Assembly: GCA_008933995.1 (NCBI GenBank)
Contig: WARS01000013.1
Location: 15,813,806 to 15,877,805, forward strand
Origin: Datnioides undecimradiatus
Lineage: Eukaryota; Chordata; Actinopteri; Lobotiformes; Datnioididae
Length of the DNA: 64,000 bases
Direction: 5' to 3'
Both the position numbers and the translations under genes were made by a program. Positions 48,569 through 64,000 of the stretch are shown here, one piece after another (positions within the stretch are counted from its first letter, which is position 1; each line of letters opens with the position of its first letter). The notes below the pieces were generated by a model. It was not told the DNA's origin. It ran no database searches and was given only the letters and a program-made list of their open reading frames with translations.

Positions 48569-51498
48569 CCACAGAGCTCAGTGCATGCATTGCTCTTGCA
48601 TTAGTATGCACACTGAGTTCAGTCACACTTTGATGTGCAGCCACATGATTTCACAGTCCACCCTGGTGGCACAGATCAAATTTACAGGTATGTAGAGGCA
48701 AGACTGATGAGGAGATTCAGGTTTTCATTTCATTTCTACTTAAGGCTTTCACAGCTACAATATAATGCCCAAGGTACATGCACTGTGTGTGAATACCAGT
48801 TGTTAATGTTGATACAAGACTCTAAAAATTCAATCATTGGCTCATTTTTTTGTCGCCATAACTTTTCATATTTGAGTCTTTAGGCGAAGAAAATGTGCTT
48901 GGAAAACTATTTTTAATCATTTGATTCTTTCAGTTTCTGTTTTTGCTGCAAGTAAGTCAGCTTATGAGAGAGAATGACCTTGAGAAACTGCGTGGGCATG
49001 AGTTCAAAACACAGTCATGATTCTAATCTTTATAATTAATGGGTACAAGAGCCAGTGTCATTCATTATGACTGATATTTAATCTCAGAGATGGGGGGATA
49101 GTTTCTGTGACTGAATCGTGGCATATTTCAATTCATGATTGATTCCTCTCTGCAGAGGATTGCTATGGAAGATGAAGTAATCACTCTCAGTCAAGAAATA
49201 AAAGACTGAAAGTTTGGGTTTTTTCTTCTTCTCACCAAGCTCCAGCATTCAGCAAGTCAATTCAGTGTGTTCCTGAAGTTACAACATTTGATAAGAAGCC
49301 ACAGGAAGCTAAAAAACGCCTGATTGCAATATTATGTCTGAACACAGAGAAAACATGTGATTCATATAATAACACTCTTAATAAACACTTAAGTATTGAT
49401 TCCAAGAGGTGTCAAAAATGGGGAAAGTTTGTTGTTGTCTTCATCTCTGCGGGGATGTGTGATGGCAGCTTGTTAATGATAAACTCGTCAATCATCTCTG
49501 TAATGAATCATCTCACATCTCATTGCTCTGGTTCATTTTTCTCTGTTGTGGTCCCAACAATAGAAACAAATGAGACTGAGACTCTTCTCCCACTTGTGTG
49601 TGTTACCACATCAAGATGTTATCTCCAGCTTAAAAGCTTATCAAGCCGACAGTAATGATATTGAGTGACTGAATTGTGTGTTTTGATGGATATCGCTGTG
49701 AGTAATCTGATGCCAAATTGTGTTCCAGTACTCATATTGTTCCGATTTTAGAGTCTGCAAATAACCACGCTCCCCTTCTCCTCTCATTCTTACCCCCCCG
49801 ACTCCCCCCTCCATCTCTTGTCTCGCTTATAGTCATTTGTCATAGCAATGATTCTTTCCCACAGGTAAAGAAATAGGTTGAAAACCCATTTTATTGCTCC
49901 GTGACACAAAAATAGATTATCTTTGTCCGATGTCTATTTGGCCCGTAGTTAATCCTTTGCACATTGTATACCATGCTGTATTTTCAGTAGTCCCCATTAT
50001 GCTCTCTGATAAGTCTGAGAACCTGACACTTAAGGTATCAGCCTTGCTTTATAAAGGGCCAATAATTAGTTTTTATGGTAAAGAAATACAGCTGAAGATG
50101 GTGAGAATTACAGTGAAGACTCCTTTCATCTAATCATTTTCCACACCCTCACTGACTACAGTTACATTTAATTGTGTGTTTGTAATGTATGGAAAGGGTC
50201 CCTTCTTTGTGATGCCTCTTGTGCTGGAAACTTAAGGCCAGGTTAATTTGGAAAAATAACTTGTTTGGCATTACTACCACTTAAAGGCGGAGTGAACACC
50301 TAACAGAGAGGGGTGAAACAAGATTGCTGCACACACACTAATGGTTATGATAACTCATCATAACTTATTTGAACACACAGACGGTCACAGAAATAGTTCC
50401 TATATTTAGTCATTTAAATGTAAAATCAATTCAACATATCACATTTTTGATCAATCCAGCAATTCAAATACCTGACAAGTTAAAATACCCACATTGATGT
50501 TACAATCACATAAAAATCCAATATTGCCATAAAGCTGTCCTGCACTGTAACACTGCCCATAAAGATCTACCACAACCAAAGATATTAAAGAACGGCTGCC
50601 TTGGTGTAAACATTACAGCAAAACATCTATTGGTTGACACATTTAGATAATCTCCCACGGTAAATCTTCATGTTGCCAACTCTGTTCAAAGTATATACTG
50701 TTTAAGAAATAGTTCAAGAGTTACATATTCATGTTTAGAAAAATGTCATTCAATGAATATTAGAACATCATGACAAATGGTGGGTTATCCTAGTTAAATG
50801 ATTATCATGCCCTTTGTTTTATCCATGGATTATTGATGAAAAAATGTAATTAAATTATCTTAGTGTATGACCTGTTGTCTGATAGGCAGATGTGTAGCTT
50901 GATCAAGTTAAATAAAATTTCTTCAGCCATAATGAATTATTTTTTTTATTATTTTTATGACAGCTCCGTTCTCCCCGTCTTCTTCATAGTCCACCACACA
51001 CTCTTGTCCTTGCCGCTACAGAGAGCAAGGTCAGCCGCTAAATGCCACATCTGACATCGTTACTCTGCATTGTCAAACAGGAGCTAAGTGTTTAGCACAT
51101 TGATTTTCCTTGGGAAAGTGATCAATGCTCTGCCATACAGTTATCATCTCATAAATGCGTCATTTAAAAGCCAATATCCATTTTAATAAGGTGGTTTGTG
51201 GAAAACTCTTTGTCATGGTCATGTCAGCCAATGACACTGGGCCTAAATGGAGAACACAAGCAGTGAATCCTACAACACCTGCAAGAGCTCTAAGCTTTCA
51301 ATCATGTACAGTTGACACATCTGCAGAATTTGTGGTTAGCCAGACAAAGCACACTGTAATGTGCTAGATACCAGACCAGTTGCACAGCAAGAAAACGGGT
51401 CACTTTTCACTGTTTTCTAGCCGCAGCCTGGAGTTGTGTTTATACAGCATGTGTGCTAGTGTATTTAAAATGCTGTTTGTGCATGCAAGTGATTACAA

Positions 51499-51537
51499 TA
51501 AAATAAATAAATGAGTGAGTGAATAAATGAATGATTA
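51499..51537 (+). repeat. Degenerate GAAT/AAAT tetranucleotide tract
   Basis: Imperfect AAAT, GAGT and GAAT units. Confidence 0.7.
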
Positions 51538-53749
51538 AGAGAGAACATTAACAGACACAGGGTGATGTGTAGGCAACAGCCTCGATGCTAAAAGGCAGCA
51601 TTAAAACATGCAAACATTCCAGTGAGAGGGATTTGAGCCTATTAACATTTATTGCATATGGGGCCCAGTAAAGCAAGACCATGCAACTCCCTGATTGCTC
51701 AGCTTTACAGAAAGTGGGCAGATTATATTCACAGCAAAGTGCCCTTTCTCTACATACACTACTTTGGGAATTTTTGCATGCATCCATAATTTGATGTTAA
51801 GTGCCTGCTGATGCATTATGCATGTTCGATAATGCATTGTGTGTAATCCAGGCAGACCTTGTCTGAACCTTGAGCGACATGTTGTTCCAGACACCCGTGT
51901 ATGGCGTGATGGCTGGTTGAGATGGCCACCATGCTCTCTGGATTGCACCTCCTCAACTGTGTCATACTGTGTCACACAAGATTTAAAATAGGCCCTCGAC
52001 CACACACACAGCTCTAATGTGTTCAACAATCCTGTATAGCTTTTTATAATGTTATTTTTTGCCATTTTCAGAACTTTTTCCCTTCATTTTACTTCTTTCT
52101 TAGAAGAGGTGAACTGAAACACATGGTCTGTATTCGGGCCATTTTCCAAGGCTCACAGCATTCAATTGTTTTCTACCAAGGAATGTCACTTTTTGAAGGC
52201 TGCTCCATGGTGCCGCTTAAAAAGGCAGCTTTGTGATTTTGAATGGACAATTTAGTTTCTCATTTCACCATCCGAGTCTCATTTAGAGCGAGCAGTGACC
52301 TGTGTCATATGGACATTGGATAGAGGTCAGGCACCGCCAACTGTACTGCAGGGTGCAGTAAAATACTAAGACGTGTGGTCAAACCTGAATACTTGGATCC
52401 GATGGTTGTGTTGGTTTGTATTATGACAAAAAGAGTCACACGGAGGCACACGGCAAAGGAGAGGAATAAAGTGAGAAACAAGAAGTCGTAAATAGAAGTT
52501 TGCTGACTACTAATGTGCCACTTTGTATGACTGTGACAGCATATAGTAAATTCTGTACAATAGTGTTTCTGGCACTGCACTACACTATTTCTGGCTTCAC
52601 CCTCCTGTCATGTAAATAAGATGAGCGAGATGTAAGTGAAGGGACACAAGCCATCTCTCCCCTTTACTGCAGGGTTTTTTTTTCTTGATACTGCATTTAA
52701 AATGCAATGAAGTCCTTCTCCATACAAAATATAACTGCCATACACATAAAAGACTCTTCAACAAAGTTATCCTTACACCTGAAAGACCATAGAAGTAGGT
52801 TACATCCTGCATATATTTACCATAATCACCACCCGTTTTTCCATTCATTTCTGAGGTAACTTCTGAGAACTTTTAATGTGCTTTCTCCAAAGCAGTGTTT
52901 GTGTTTTTGTTTGGGTTTTTGGGGGGTTTTTTTTACCTGCCAGCTATTTGCTTTCATTGCTTTTCTGAACAACCATGTGGGTAATAAAAGCTTGAATTGA
53001 CATTTAGGCTATAATGGGTGTCAGCTGCCCCTGTAGCGCCCCTCCCTTCACTGAGCTTGAGCTTGGCAGTGGGTCTTCTTGCAGCGGGGCTGAGTCCATG
53101 ACACGGAGAGTTATATATGCCAGGGCATTACAGAACCCTTCTTAATCCGGTTTGTCACGCTGCTCCCTCTGGACTGGGGTAATTTCATGGTGCTGAACTG
53201 GTATTGATAGAGCCTTGGTAAATGAGGCACGCAGCAATCGTTAACTTTAATAACCATAAAGATGTGAGCATTGGAGTCATACAGGCCCACGAGAGGAAAC
53301 CCATACAGGTGATTAAGAATCGACCAGGGCCGTGGCCAGCAGCACCTCGCATCTTTTATTTGTACTAATGGAATTACCTGTTAAAGATGTCAAGACTATT
53401 ACCACCAATGGTGCAATTGCTGCACTATACTTCTCCTATTCAGTAAACTGCAGGCTATTTCCATGTCTCCATGCATGAAGAATGAGTGAATAAGCAAGAT
53501 GCTTACCAAGATTTTTCTTTCAATGCATTTTTTTTTCTCCTGGATTTCTCCTCATTTATCAAACCTTTTTATAGTGGTTTTCTGTAAGTTGGAGCCATTG
53601 TAGTAGAGCAGTATTCAGTATTCTGCGCCACTATAGCCAGATTCAGAAATAAGCCATAACAGCAGGGGAAAAAAACAACATTGATTCGTGTGACTCCAGT
53701 ATAGCTGGGTCAGTGGTTCCTGTCAGTCAGCTTGAGCTCTGGAGTCTCG

Positions 53750-53811
53750 TTCTCCCCCTTCCTCTCTCCCCCTTTCCTTCTCCCTCCACCCTCCCCTCTT
53801 CCTCCCCTCAG
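53750..53811 (+). repeat. 60-bp polypyrimidine tract ending in CAG
   Basis: An almost pure C/T strand from about 53750 to 53808, followed by CAG at 53809-53811. It looks like a strong 3' splice site but no known exon follows (see findings). Confidence 0.8.
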
Positions 53812-56800
53812 GTTTGTGGTAGCTCCAGGCATTGCTATAGCAGCTACGTCCACTTGTTTGTCTACTCCCATTACTGTGGATGATGCTGCCTCAGGAGGAA
53901 AGTGAAATCCAGGCCACAGAGGGGTCAGTGAGAAACCAGCCTGAAGCCTTCACACTGGCTGAGGTCAGTCAAACCATACGGATCACTGCAACAGGCTGCT
54001 GATGGACACTTGATGAATGGCGAATCCATCCACTCAAGCCCTTGATGCATCAGTGACACATGGGTCAAAATGGTTTTGGATTGGATAAACAACTCTTAAC
54101 AATGCCTGAGATTAATTTGTTTGTTACTCTTGGAAAAGCTTGCATTCCTCCCACTTCTTCTTCAGATATGTTTAGTGGTGAATGGTGCAAGCTCCTCTGG
54201 TAGCTCTTCTCCTTGAGGCTAGCTTTTTATTATTCATTGGCAAGAGTCAGCTCTCTGAAAGAGCTTCAGAGTGAGAACAAGTGGCTGGGGCTCAAGCCTT
54301 AGTGGACGATTTACTCTCAAAGGCCAGGAGAACTTCAGCAGTGCAAAAAAGTACACTGCATGTCCAAATCATGAGGGACTTGGTGTCTTTTTATGCTTTT
54401 AACAACAAAGGACTCTTTCTCATGTGCATTACACACAGTCACTGTCCATGATAACACCTCCAGTCAGTGACATGCATAACAGCATAGCTCTACGGTGCAC
54501 CTACACAGAAATATGTACTCAAGAGGCAGTAGGCCTCTCACTCTCTCCCTCTCTCACGACTTCACACATCTCCTTCATACTCCATGAGGTGTGATTCAGG
54601 GAGCATTAGCAGTGATATACTCCATCATGAAAATATAGCAGCGATGTCTAATTCCACTCCTCCAAGGGATTTCTCTTCACACACTATTCATTTTAGCCGG
54701 TCCTCTTACAGTAGTCGAGAAATTTGAGCAGCAAATGAGGGTTGTGTAATTTCTGATAAAATATATAAACCGTATCAGTTGCCAGAGGAAGGACATGAAA
54801 AGTTGTTCCCTGGCACTGCCTCTAAGGCCTCCATTTGGAATCCACTCAACGGTGCTTTGTAGCGTGTTTAAACATTATCCTAAGTAATCAGGGGGAGTGT
54901 TCATGAAGTTCCAACTTGATGTTTAAGTAATGAAAAGCTAAATTCTGATGAGCATCATTAAACATATATGCAGTGGGACAGCTGGCCCGCAGCCACTTTG
55001 ATGCCTTTGCTTCTTGAAACAGATCATTAATATCCTTCCCCCCTCAAGTCCGAAAAACATAAAACTAATCGGGACAAACAGAATAGAGCTTATTTAATTT
55101 TGGACATATCAGACAACTTTTCAATCAGATTCATTTTATTGTGTTTAAAACTGGGTATCACAAGCTATAAAAGGGGGTCATTTTCAATTATGCATGATTT
55201 CACAGAAAGAAAAGTTGATGGGAAAAAACAACTCAGTAAAGAATCTGCCACTTAATAAAACTTTTTGTGGGTTTGAATTGACTTCTCTGGCACACAGTAC
55301 AAAGTAACTTTGTTCACTTGTAAAAAAACCCAAAACATTTGGCTACTGAGAGAGTCTCAGTTTGTCTTCGATGTGCGTCATTTTCAGTAATAATTTGAAA
55401 TGCAGGCCTCGCTGTCTTGAATAAGAATTCAGTGTCACATTTACATTTCTTAGCTCTACACGTCTACATTTATTTACTGACAATGGGAACCATAATTCCC
55501 GTTGCCACCTGAGATGTAAATTGACAATTAAAAGTGCTGAGACAGTGGATGGCTGTCAGTTACGCAGAAACACTGGGAAACAACAACAAGTCCGAAGGAA
55601 CAAAGGAACTGTGAGAAAAGTTGGACTGCGGTTGATGCAGCAGCTGCCTGTCTGGCAAAACAAAACAGGCACTCCAGCATGCAGGCGGAAACGGCTCATT
55701 TTCACCCAAGTGTGCACTGATTAAGTTGTTATGACGAGTCCTTGAGAGGCTTAAGTTTTCCCGGCTGCTGTGTTCCTTCCCTCGGCCATATGTCATTACT
55801 TAATAACTGTAGCAGTGTGAGCGAGAGAGCTAGAGAGAGAGGAGGTGACAGAAATGCGTGCTGATGGTGAGCCAGTGATTGCTGCTCTTGGCCACTCTGC
55901 ATAGATTATGGTTGTTGAAGCTGAAGCTGAGCCAAGGTGGAGTGGTAACATTTTGTTTGTTTTTTTGTTTTTTGTCTAGTAGTTTTTTTAAGTGACAGGT
56001 CACGAGCACCTGCGTTCATCTCTATGTGGAAAAAAATGCCAGATGCAGTTAGATCAGAAGGAAATCACATGCCAGCAGAGTACATTCTTTGTCACTCAGA
56101 GGATAAAAAGAAACTGCCACTTTCATTCCTGTGAGCCAAGAGTCTTTATGGGTTTGTTACTGTGACCTTGAGTTTATGCACAGAAATATTGCAGCCCGTC
56201 ATCGATTGTGTGCTGTTGCTCTTGGTGACCTATCTACCTATGGCAGCAAAATAAAAGCCTTTAGAAATTCCTGTAGGTTTAAAATGAGCTTACAAACCCT
56301 TTTAGGCTTAACTTACTCACTCTATAATTGCAACATTAAGGCATCCAAAAAACCCTTATGCAGCACTTTCTGTCAAAGCTAATTCAAGCTGTTTCATATC
56401 ACACATAATAACCTGGTTCACAATTGTAAGATAACCTTTTGCAGGTGTAATTTCCAGCAAATAAATCATCTCAATGTGTAAATATATTACATTTATGCAA
56501 GTGTAAAATCTGTAAATATGTGTGAAACATATTTTTGCTTTTTTCATAGTGTCCGTCTGCCTTAACGTCTCAAACTCTCTGCAGAAAATTATATGAAATA
56601 CAGCTTTTTGTCCTGAGCTCCCATTCCTTTTCCCACTATCTATCTCCACGTTTTACACCCTTACCTCATTAACAGCTCCTAATTGGCCGTTGGGCTAAGC
56701 TGAAAACAATGAAGCATTGATTTCCTTAAACATAATCACCTCATCCAGTCATTTAATGGCTGCTGTCACTGTGGGCCGTGGAGAGAAAAATGACCAGTCA

Positions 56801-57293
56801 GTGGTCCCATCGATGCCCTTCACCTCCCCTCACCAAAGGCTAGAGTGCACAGCCACCCACTCCATCTTAGCAGGTTGGTTTAACCCCTTTAGCCGCTTGA
56901 CAGGCTCCAAACACTACATCCATCACAACCTGCAGTCATGTCTCAAGTTGTGATAATCCCATAGAGCACCATAATGCACACATAGTCACTTGGCTCAAGA
57001 TATATACGATGGACTACTACAAATTGATATATGCACAGATACACATACACACGAACTGAGACACAGATAATGGATGGTCATTTACCCCACCAACTACCTG
57101 AATGGGATTGTGTCTAGTCCAAGTCACCATTTGTCGTCTAAGTGGCTCTCGTTACTGGCCCAGTAGAGTCATCGTGAAGCCATTTACACTGCTCTCTCCT
57201 CCACATACCAGATGGTTCATAGTGATCACGCCTAATGTCCACCTGGCTGATAGTTGGACCTAGCCCCCTGGCTGATACACGCACACACGTGCC

Positions 57294-57301
<8 letters not shown>

Positions 57302-57350
<49 letters not shown>
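57302..57350 (+). repeat. GT microsatellite
   Basis: About 24 uninterrupted GT units, preceded by a short TATATATA stretch. Confidence 0.95.
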
Positions 57351-59462
57351 CATAGATAATCCAGAATAATCACATCATCATGATCATAATAATCAGGATA
57401 ATATATTCTGTTTAAATTATTTGTATTCATTCAGAGGCAAAACTTACATAACAACAACAGAAGTATTCTACTAAAATATCACTTTGTCCTCCAAATCAGT
57501 ACTTCTACAAATCTAAGCCCCATAAACAGTATAACCATTTACACTGTTGCCCCTAAAGTTGGAATGATTTTGTTTTCAGACACATTCCTCTTTTTATTCT
57601 TATTTATACACATCAGTAATCACTTTTGACCAGGTGCAATGATTACTTTTGACAAAATATACACTTTATCCATCAAGAATAAATCACATTGTCACAATCA
57701 TTTCATGAGAAGAGTAAAAAAATATTTTATTCCATCTTTATGGGCAGCAGTGTATATTACTGATGATAATTTAACAAAATATACCATACTCTTTTATAGT
57801 AAATCACTAAATATGCCTCATGATCAATAATCAGTTGGCATTTCTTTCAGTACGGGTTAAAAACGAACAGGCAGTGACTCAGTATAACCTAATTAATGAC
57901 TTATTTATTGTTAAATGATGCCTTCAAAAGCTTTCAATCTGTTCTTCCAACAGAGAATGTTGACATCAATCAACTGGTTGGTGTCACAATTACACTCATG
58001 TTCATGCACATGTATCAATATTTCAGTGATGCTCTTCTGACTGCCACAGCTTCCCTCCAGCACTCCAACCTTCTTTATATCACTGAAGCTTTGGTATTGC
58101 TGGGTTTTACTGTATGTACGAGGTGTTGCTGAACTGAGTCCGCTTTCCCTAAACAAAGCATGACCTGTTCATGAGCATATCACTCTTGTGACTTAATATA
58201 ATGAGTTAAGTTTTGTGGTCACTAGCAGGACTGGAGTTCTGCATCTGCACAGCTGGCTGTGTGCATTAATGCACCATCACCATGGGCCCGTAACTTCTGT
58301 GTAGTGCAAACATCAGAATTTAGGTCAAACCCAAGCATCACTTGAAGGATCATCATCAGGTTTAATTCAAATAGCAGTCTTAGTGGTGGAAAAGCCTACA
58401 ATGTTAAAGAGAGTATTTGGTGCTTTAGATCAGAAAGCTGATTTTCCTCTCTCAGATGCCTCATTACGCTAAAGTTCTGACAGTCTGATCCTGGCGAATG
58501 AATGCACAACCCCGCAAATGCTGGAGCTGCTCAAAGAGAGTACTGTGTACAGTAAATATAACTGTTCAAGCAATTGCAATAGATTGTCAATTTGTGGAGT
58601 GTCTCTGACTTAGACAGGGGAATGCATAAATTTGAATATTTAATACACGAGCTTGCTTCTGTAACTTAAGTCCCATTGAAAATCACAGATCAAGACAACT
58701 CACATCACATTCAAACCAGTGATATGAAGATGATAGGAGTTGCCTTTTGCTGTCCCTTGTCAGATGTTTGCTGGTTACAACTCTGTAGTGCTAACCTGCA
58801 AATAAGGCACTGAAGCTAGCCGAGGGGATTCAAGCCAATTCAGTATTCTGTGATGCAACGTAAAGTCCTCACTTATTCAGAGATCTGCTCTGACTTGAAA
58901 GCAAGTCTGCAGGTCAGGAAGCTGTCAGTAAAATATTCAACAAGCCAACACATTGTGGGGTTTGGGGTTTTAGCACACTCAAGGGACTTTTCTCCTCACT
59001 TTTATAGTCTGTGTTCTTCCTCCTCCTGCCCAGAAATATCTAACAACAAGCACTGAGAGAGTGACATTAATACTGCACGACAGCACGGTCCAGCAGGACT
59101 GCAAATGTTTGCCTTTTAATCCAGGACTCGGCGGCCTTTGGTCTGGCCACGGCAGACGTTGATGGGAATGGGAGAAGAAAACTGTTGCCAAACTTGTCGA
59201 GGCTGCTGGGAGCTCAGTTCCGTAATTCATGACCCGAGCCATTTCAAACATTTGCACAGCCAGCCCAGCTAGAGAAACACACACCGGTTGTTGTCATGCC
59301 AGTGGAAGCAAGTGCATCTTCTCACCGCAGCAGGATGTTCTCTTTAAAACTTGGTACAACCGAGTGAAATGAGGCACAAACAAGATGGAAAGTGGCATTT
59401 GGTTGTCTCCTTTTTTTGTACTATATGCATTCTGTGGATTGGAGAGGATGAGTTCAACACTA

Positions 59463-59519
59463 CTCCTCTCCTCTCCTCTCCACTCCTCTCCTCTCCTCTT
59501 CTCTTCTCTCCTCTCCTCT
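59463..59519 (+). repeat. CTCCT/CTCTT pentanucleotide array
   Basis: About eleven pentameric units, all pyrimidine except a single A, so mirror-symmetric in places. Confidence 0.9.
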
Positions 59520-60347
59520 GTCCGCGGATGAGCTCCAGTTTAATTGTTGGATGCTGGTGTCTGTTGCAGTGGCTGTCAAGGGAAGATAAAGAGTTTTTCC
59601 TGGGGCGTAAGGAAAGGGGAGAGCGGTGATGGAGGGCCTCTCTCCTGCAGCTCCGCTGGCTGCATTAGCCCCACGCTTTATAATTGTGTGAAGGGGGCAC
59701 TTCCAGTGGCTCCCTCATTACTCACTGGCATGGCCAGTCCCTGGCAGCCAGACACACCTTGTCCTCTAGCTCTCGCTCTCACTCTCTCTGCCTGTCTCAC
59801 TCGTTTCAGGATGTCCCTCAGCTCCATCACCTCCTCTCCCTCCCCTGGGCAATCCTTCCTATTGTTATTTTGACCCAGTACCGTCATCAGTGCATATCGC
59901 CTTTTCTTTTCACAGAATTTGTTTGACATGCTCCTTTGTCAGACTGGGACCTATTGTACAGCAGTTTCTCTGACTGGTGTCACCTATGCTTTGGAGTTAA
60001 TGCTTTAGTGGGGTATAGTTTAAGACTGTGTGGGCTCAGTCATGGGACTCACAGGTGACAGCCATCTCAGTCAATGATGGAAGCTTCTGACTGGTTGCAG
60101 CTCTTCACCGTAGATTCACCCCTTTTCAGTCATATTGACAACATACGGGGAGTATCACGGAAGCAAAGGCAGGCACATTAATACATAACAAGTGCATGAT
60201 GTGATCTTCATCATGGGCTGATTGGTATGGAGTGAGGACAGCCATCACTGACTGAGAGGCAATTAGATGACATAATTGAGATGCCTAGAGGGCCAATTTG
60301 TTACACATACTTACAGTGGAAGTGCCCAATGATTGTACTGCAGCGTG

Positions 60348-60369
60348 CCTCACATTGTGTAATGTGAGG
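60348..60369 (+). repeat. Perfect inverted repeat, 9-bp arms, 4-nt spacer, 200 bp before the exon
   Basis: Arm CCTCACATT (60348-60356), spacer GTGT, arm AATGTGAGG (60361-60369). Confidence 0.85.
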
Positions 60370-60530
60370 TATTTGAGTTTCCTGAGGCCTGTCATTTATT
60401 TGCATTATTGTTGCTTATTGTGATTTTTTTATTAAAAACAAATGTATGCTCAGTTAATGAAAACTTACAGGACATTTTTGTGTGGTTGCTTTAGTTACTT
60501 TTCATCTTTTTTATTAATTTCTCCCAAGCA

Positions 60531-64000
<3,470 letters not shown>

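Larger units (their letters stand above)
40001..50000 (+). other. Intronic DNA, 40-50 kb
   Basis: Contains a long GT microsatellite at 41764-41834, two adjacent fish repeats at 45079-45590, a TTTTA pentamer run near 45777-45800, a possible third repeat at 46730-46940, an ATGG run at 47986-48023 and a CT run at 48535-48567. Otherwise unique sequence with no recognisable gene. Confidence 0.65.
50001..60530 (+). other. Intronic DNA immediately upstream of the tafa1 exon, 50-60.5 kb
   Basis: Contains a degenerate GAAT-type run at 51499-51537, a 60-bp pyrimidine tract ending in CAG at 53750-53811, a GT microsatellite at 57302-57350, a CTCCT array at 59463-59519 and a hairpin at 60348-60369. The unique DNA at 53150-53420 reads like a conserved element. 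No signal-peptide exon of TAFA1 was found here. Confidence 0.65.

Noticed and set aside
51649-52065. 138-codon minus-strand open frame
   Set aside because: It overlaps another minus-strand frame (51548-51787), has no recognisable motif, and is best explained as chance.

Overview
The window is vertebrate nuclear DNA, very probably from a percomorph (spiny-rayed) teleost, and lies almost entirely inside one gene. The only coding sequence I can support is a single 141-bp internal exon at 60569-60709 (+). It encodes the first six-cysteine half of the secreted neuropeptide-like protein TAFA1 (FAM19A1). The translated residues match remembered vertebrate TAFA1 almost exactly, the cysteine spacing is that of the TAFA family, and both splice sites, the split codons and a branch-point candidate fit. 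The signal-peptide exon and the exons for the C-terminal half are not in the window. Bases 1-60568 are therefore read as the 3' part of a very long upstream intron, and 60710-64000 as the start of the next intron.

The fish assignment rests on interspersed repeats recognised from memory of percomorph genomes. These are a repeat about 475 bp long built on GTACTTAAGTA-like motifs (36692-37168 forward, and a decayed reverse copy at 61480-61755), a short MITE-like element starting TAGGGCTGCAAC (45079-45312), and another common dispersed repeat beside it (45347-45590). A possible Tc1-like terminus lies at about 22008, and a possible non-autonomous element containing a perfect CRE palindrome lies at 46730-46940. 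No retrovirus, LTR element, LINE with coding capacity, tRNA, rRNA, snRNA, CRISPR array or second gene was recognised.

Layout: 1-36.7 kb is unique intronic DNA with simple repeats (CA, AT, poly-T, G-runs), several perfect hairpins, a strong G-quadruplex motif at 25014-25041 and stretches that read like conserved non-coding DNA. From 36.7 to 46.9 kb lies most of the recognisable transposon debris. From 47 to 60.5 kb there is unique DNA with GT/CT/ATGG microsatellites and a 60-bp pyrimidine tract that looks like a splice acceptor (53750-53811). Then come the exon and the downstream intron with the inverted repeat copy.

Many open frames of 60-144 codons exist on both strands, but they overlap one another, lack recognisable families and are what chance gives in 64 kb. 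They are not annotated as genes. The most interesting points are the isolated exon inside a >60-kb intron poor in transposons, the pair of same-family repeats in opposite orientation flanking that exon, and several perfect short palindromes. I did not find convincing evidence of a novel biological system.
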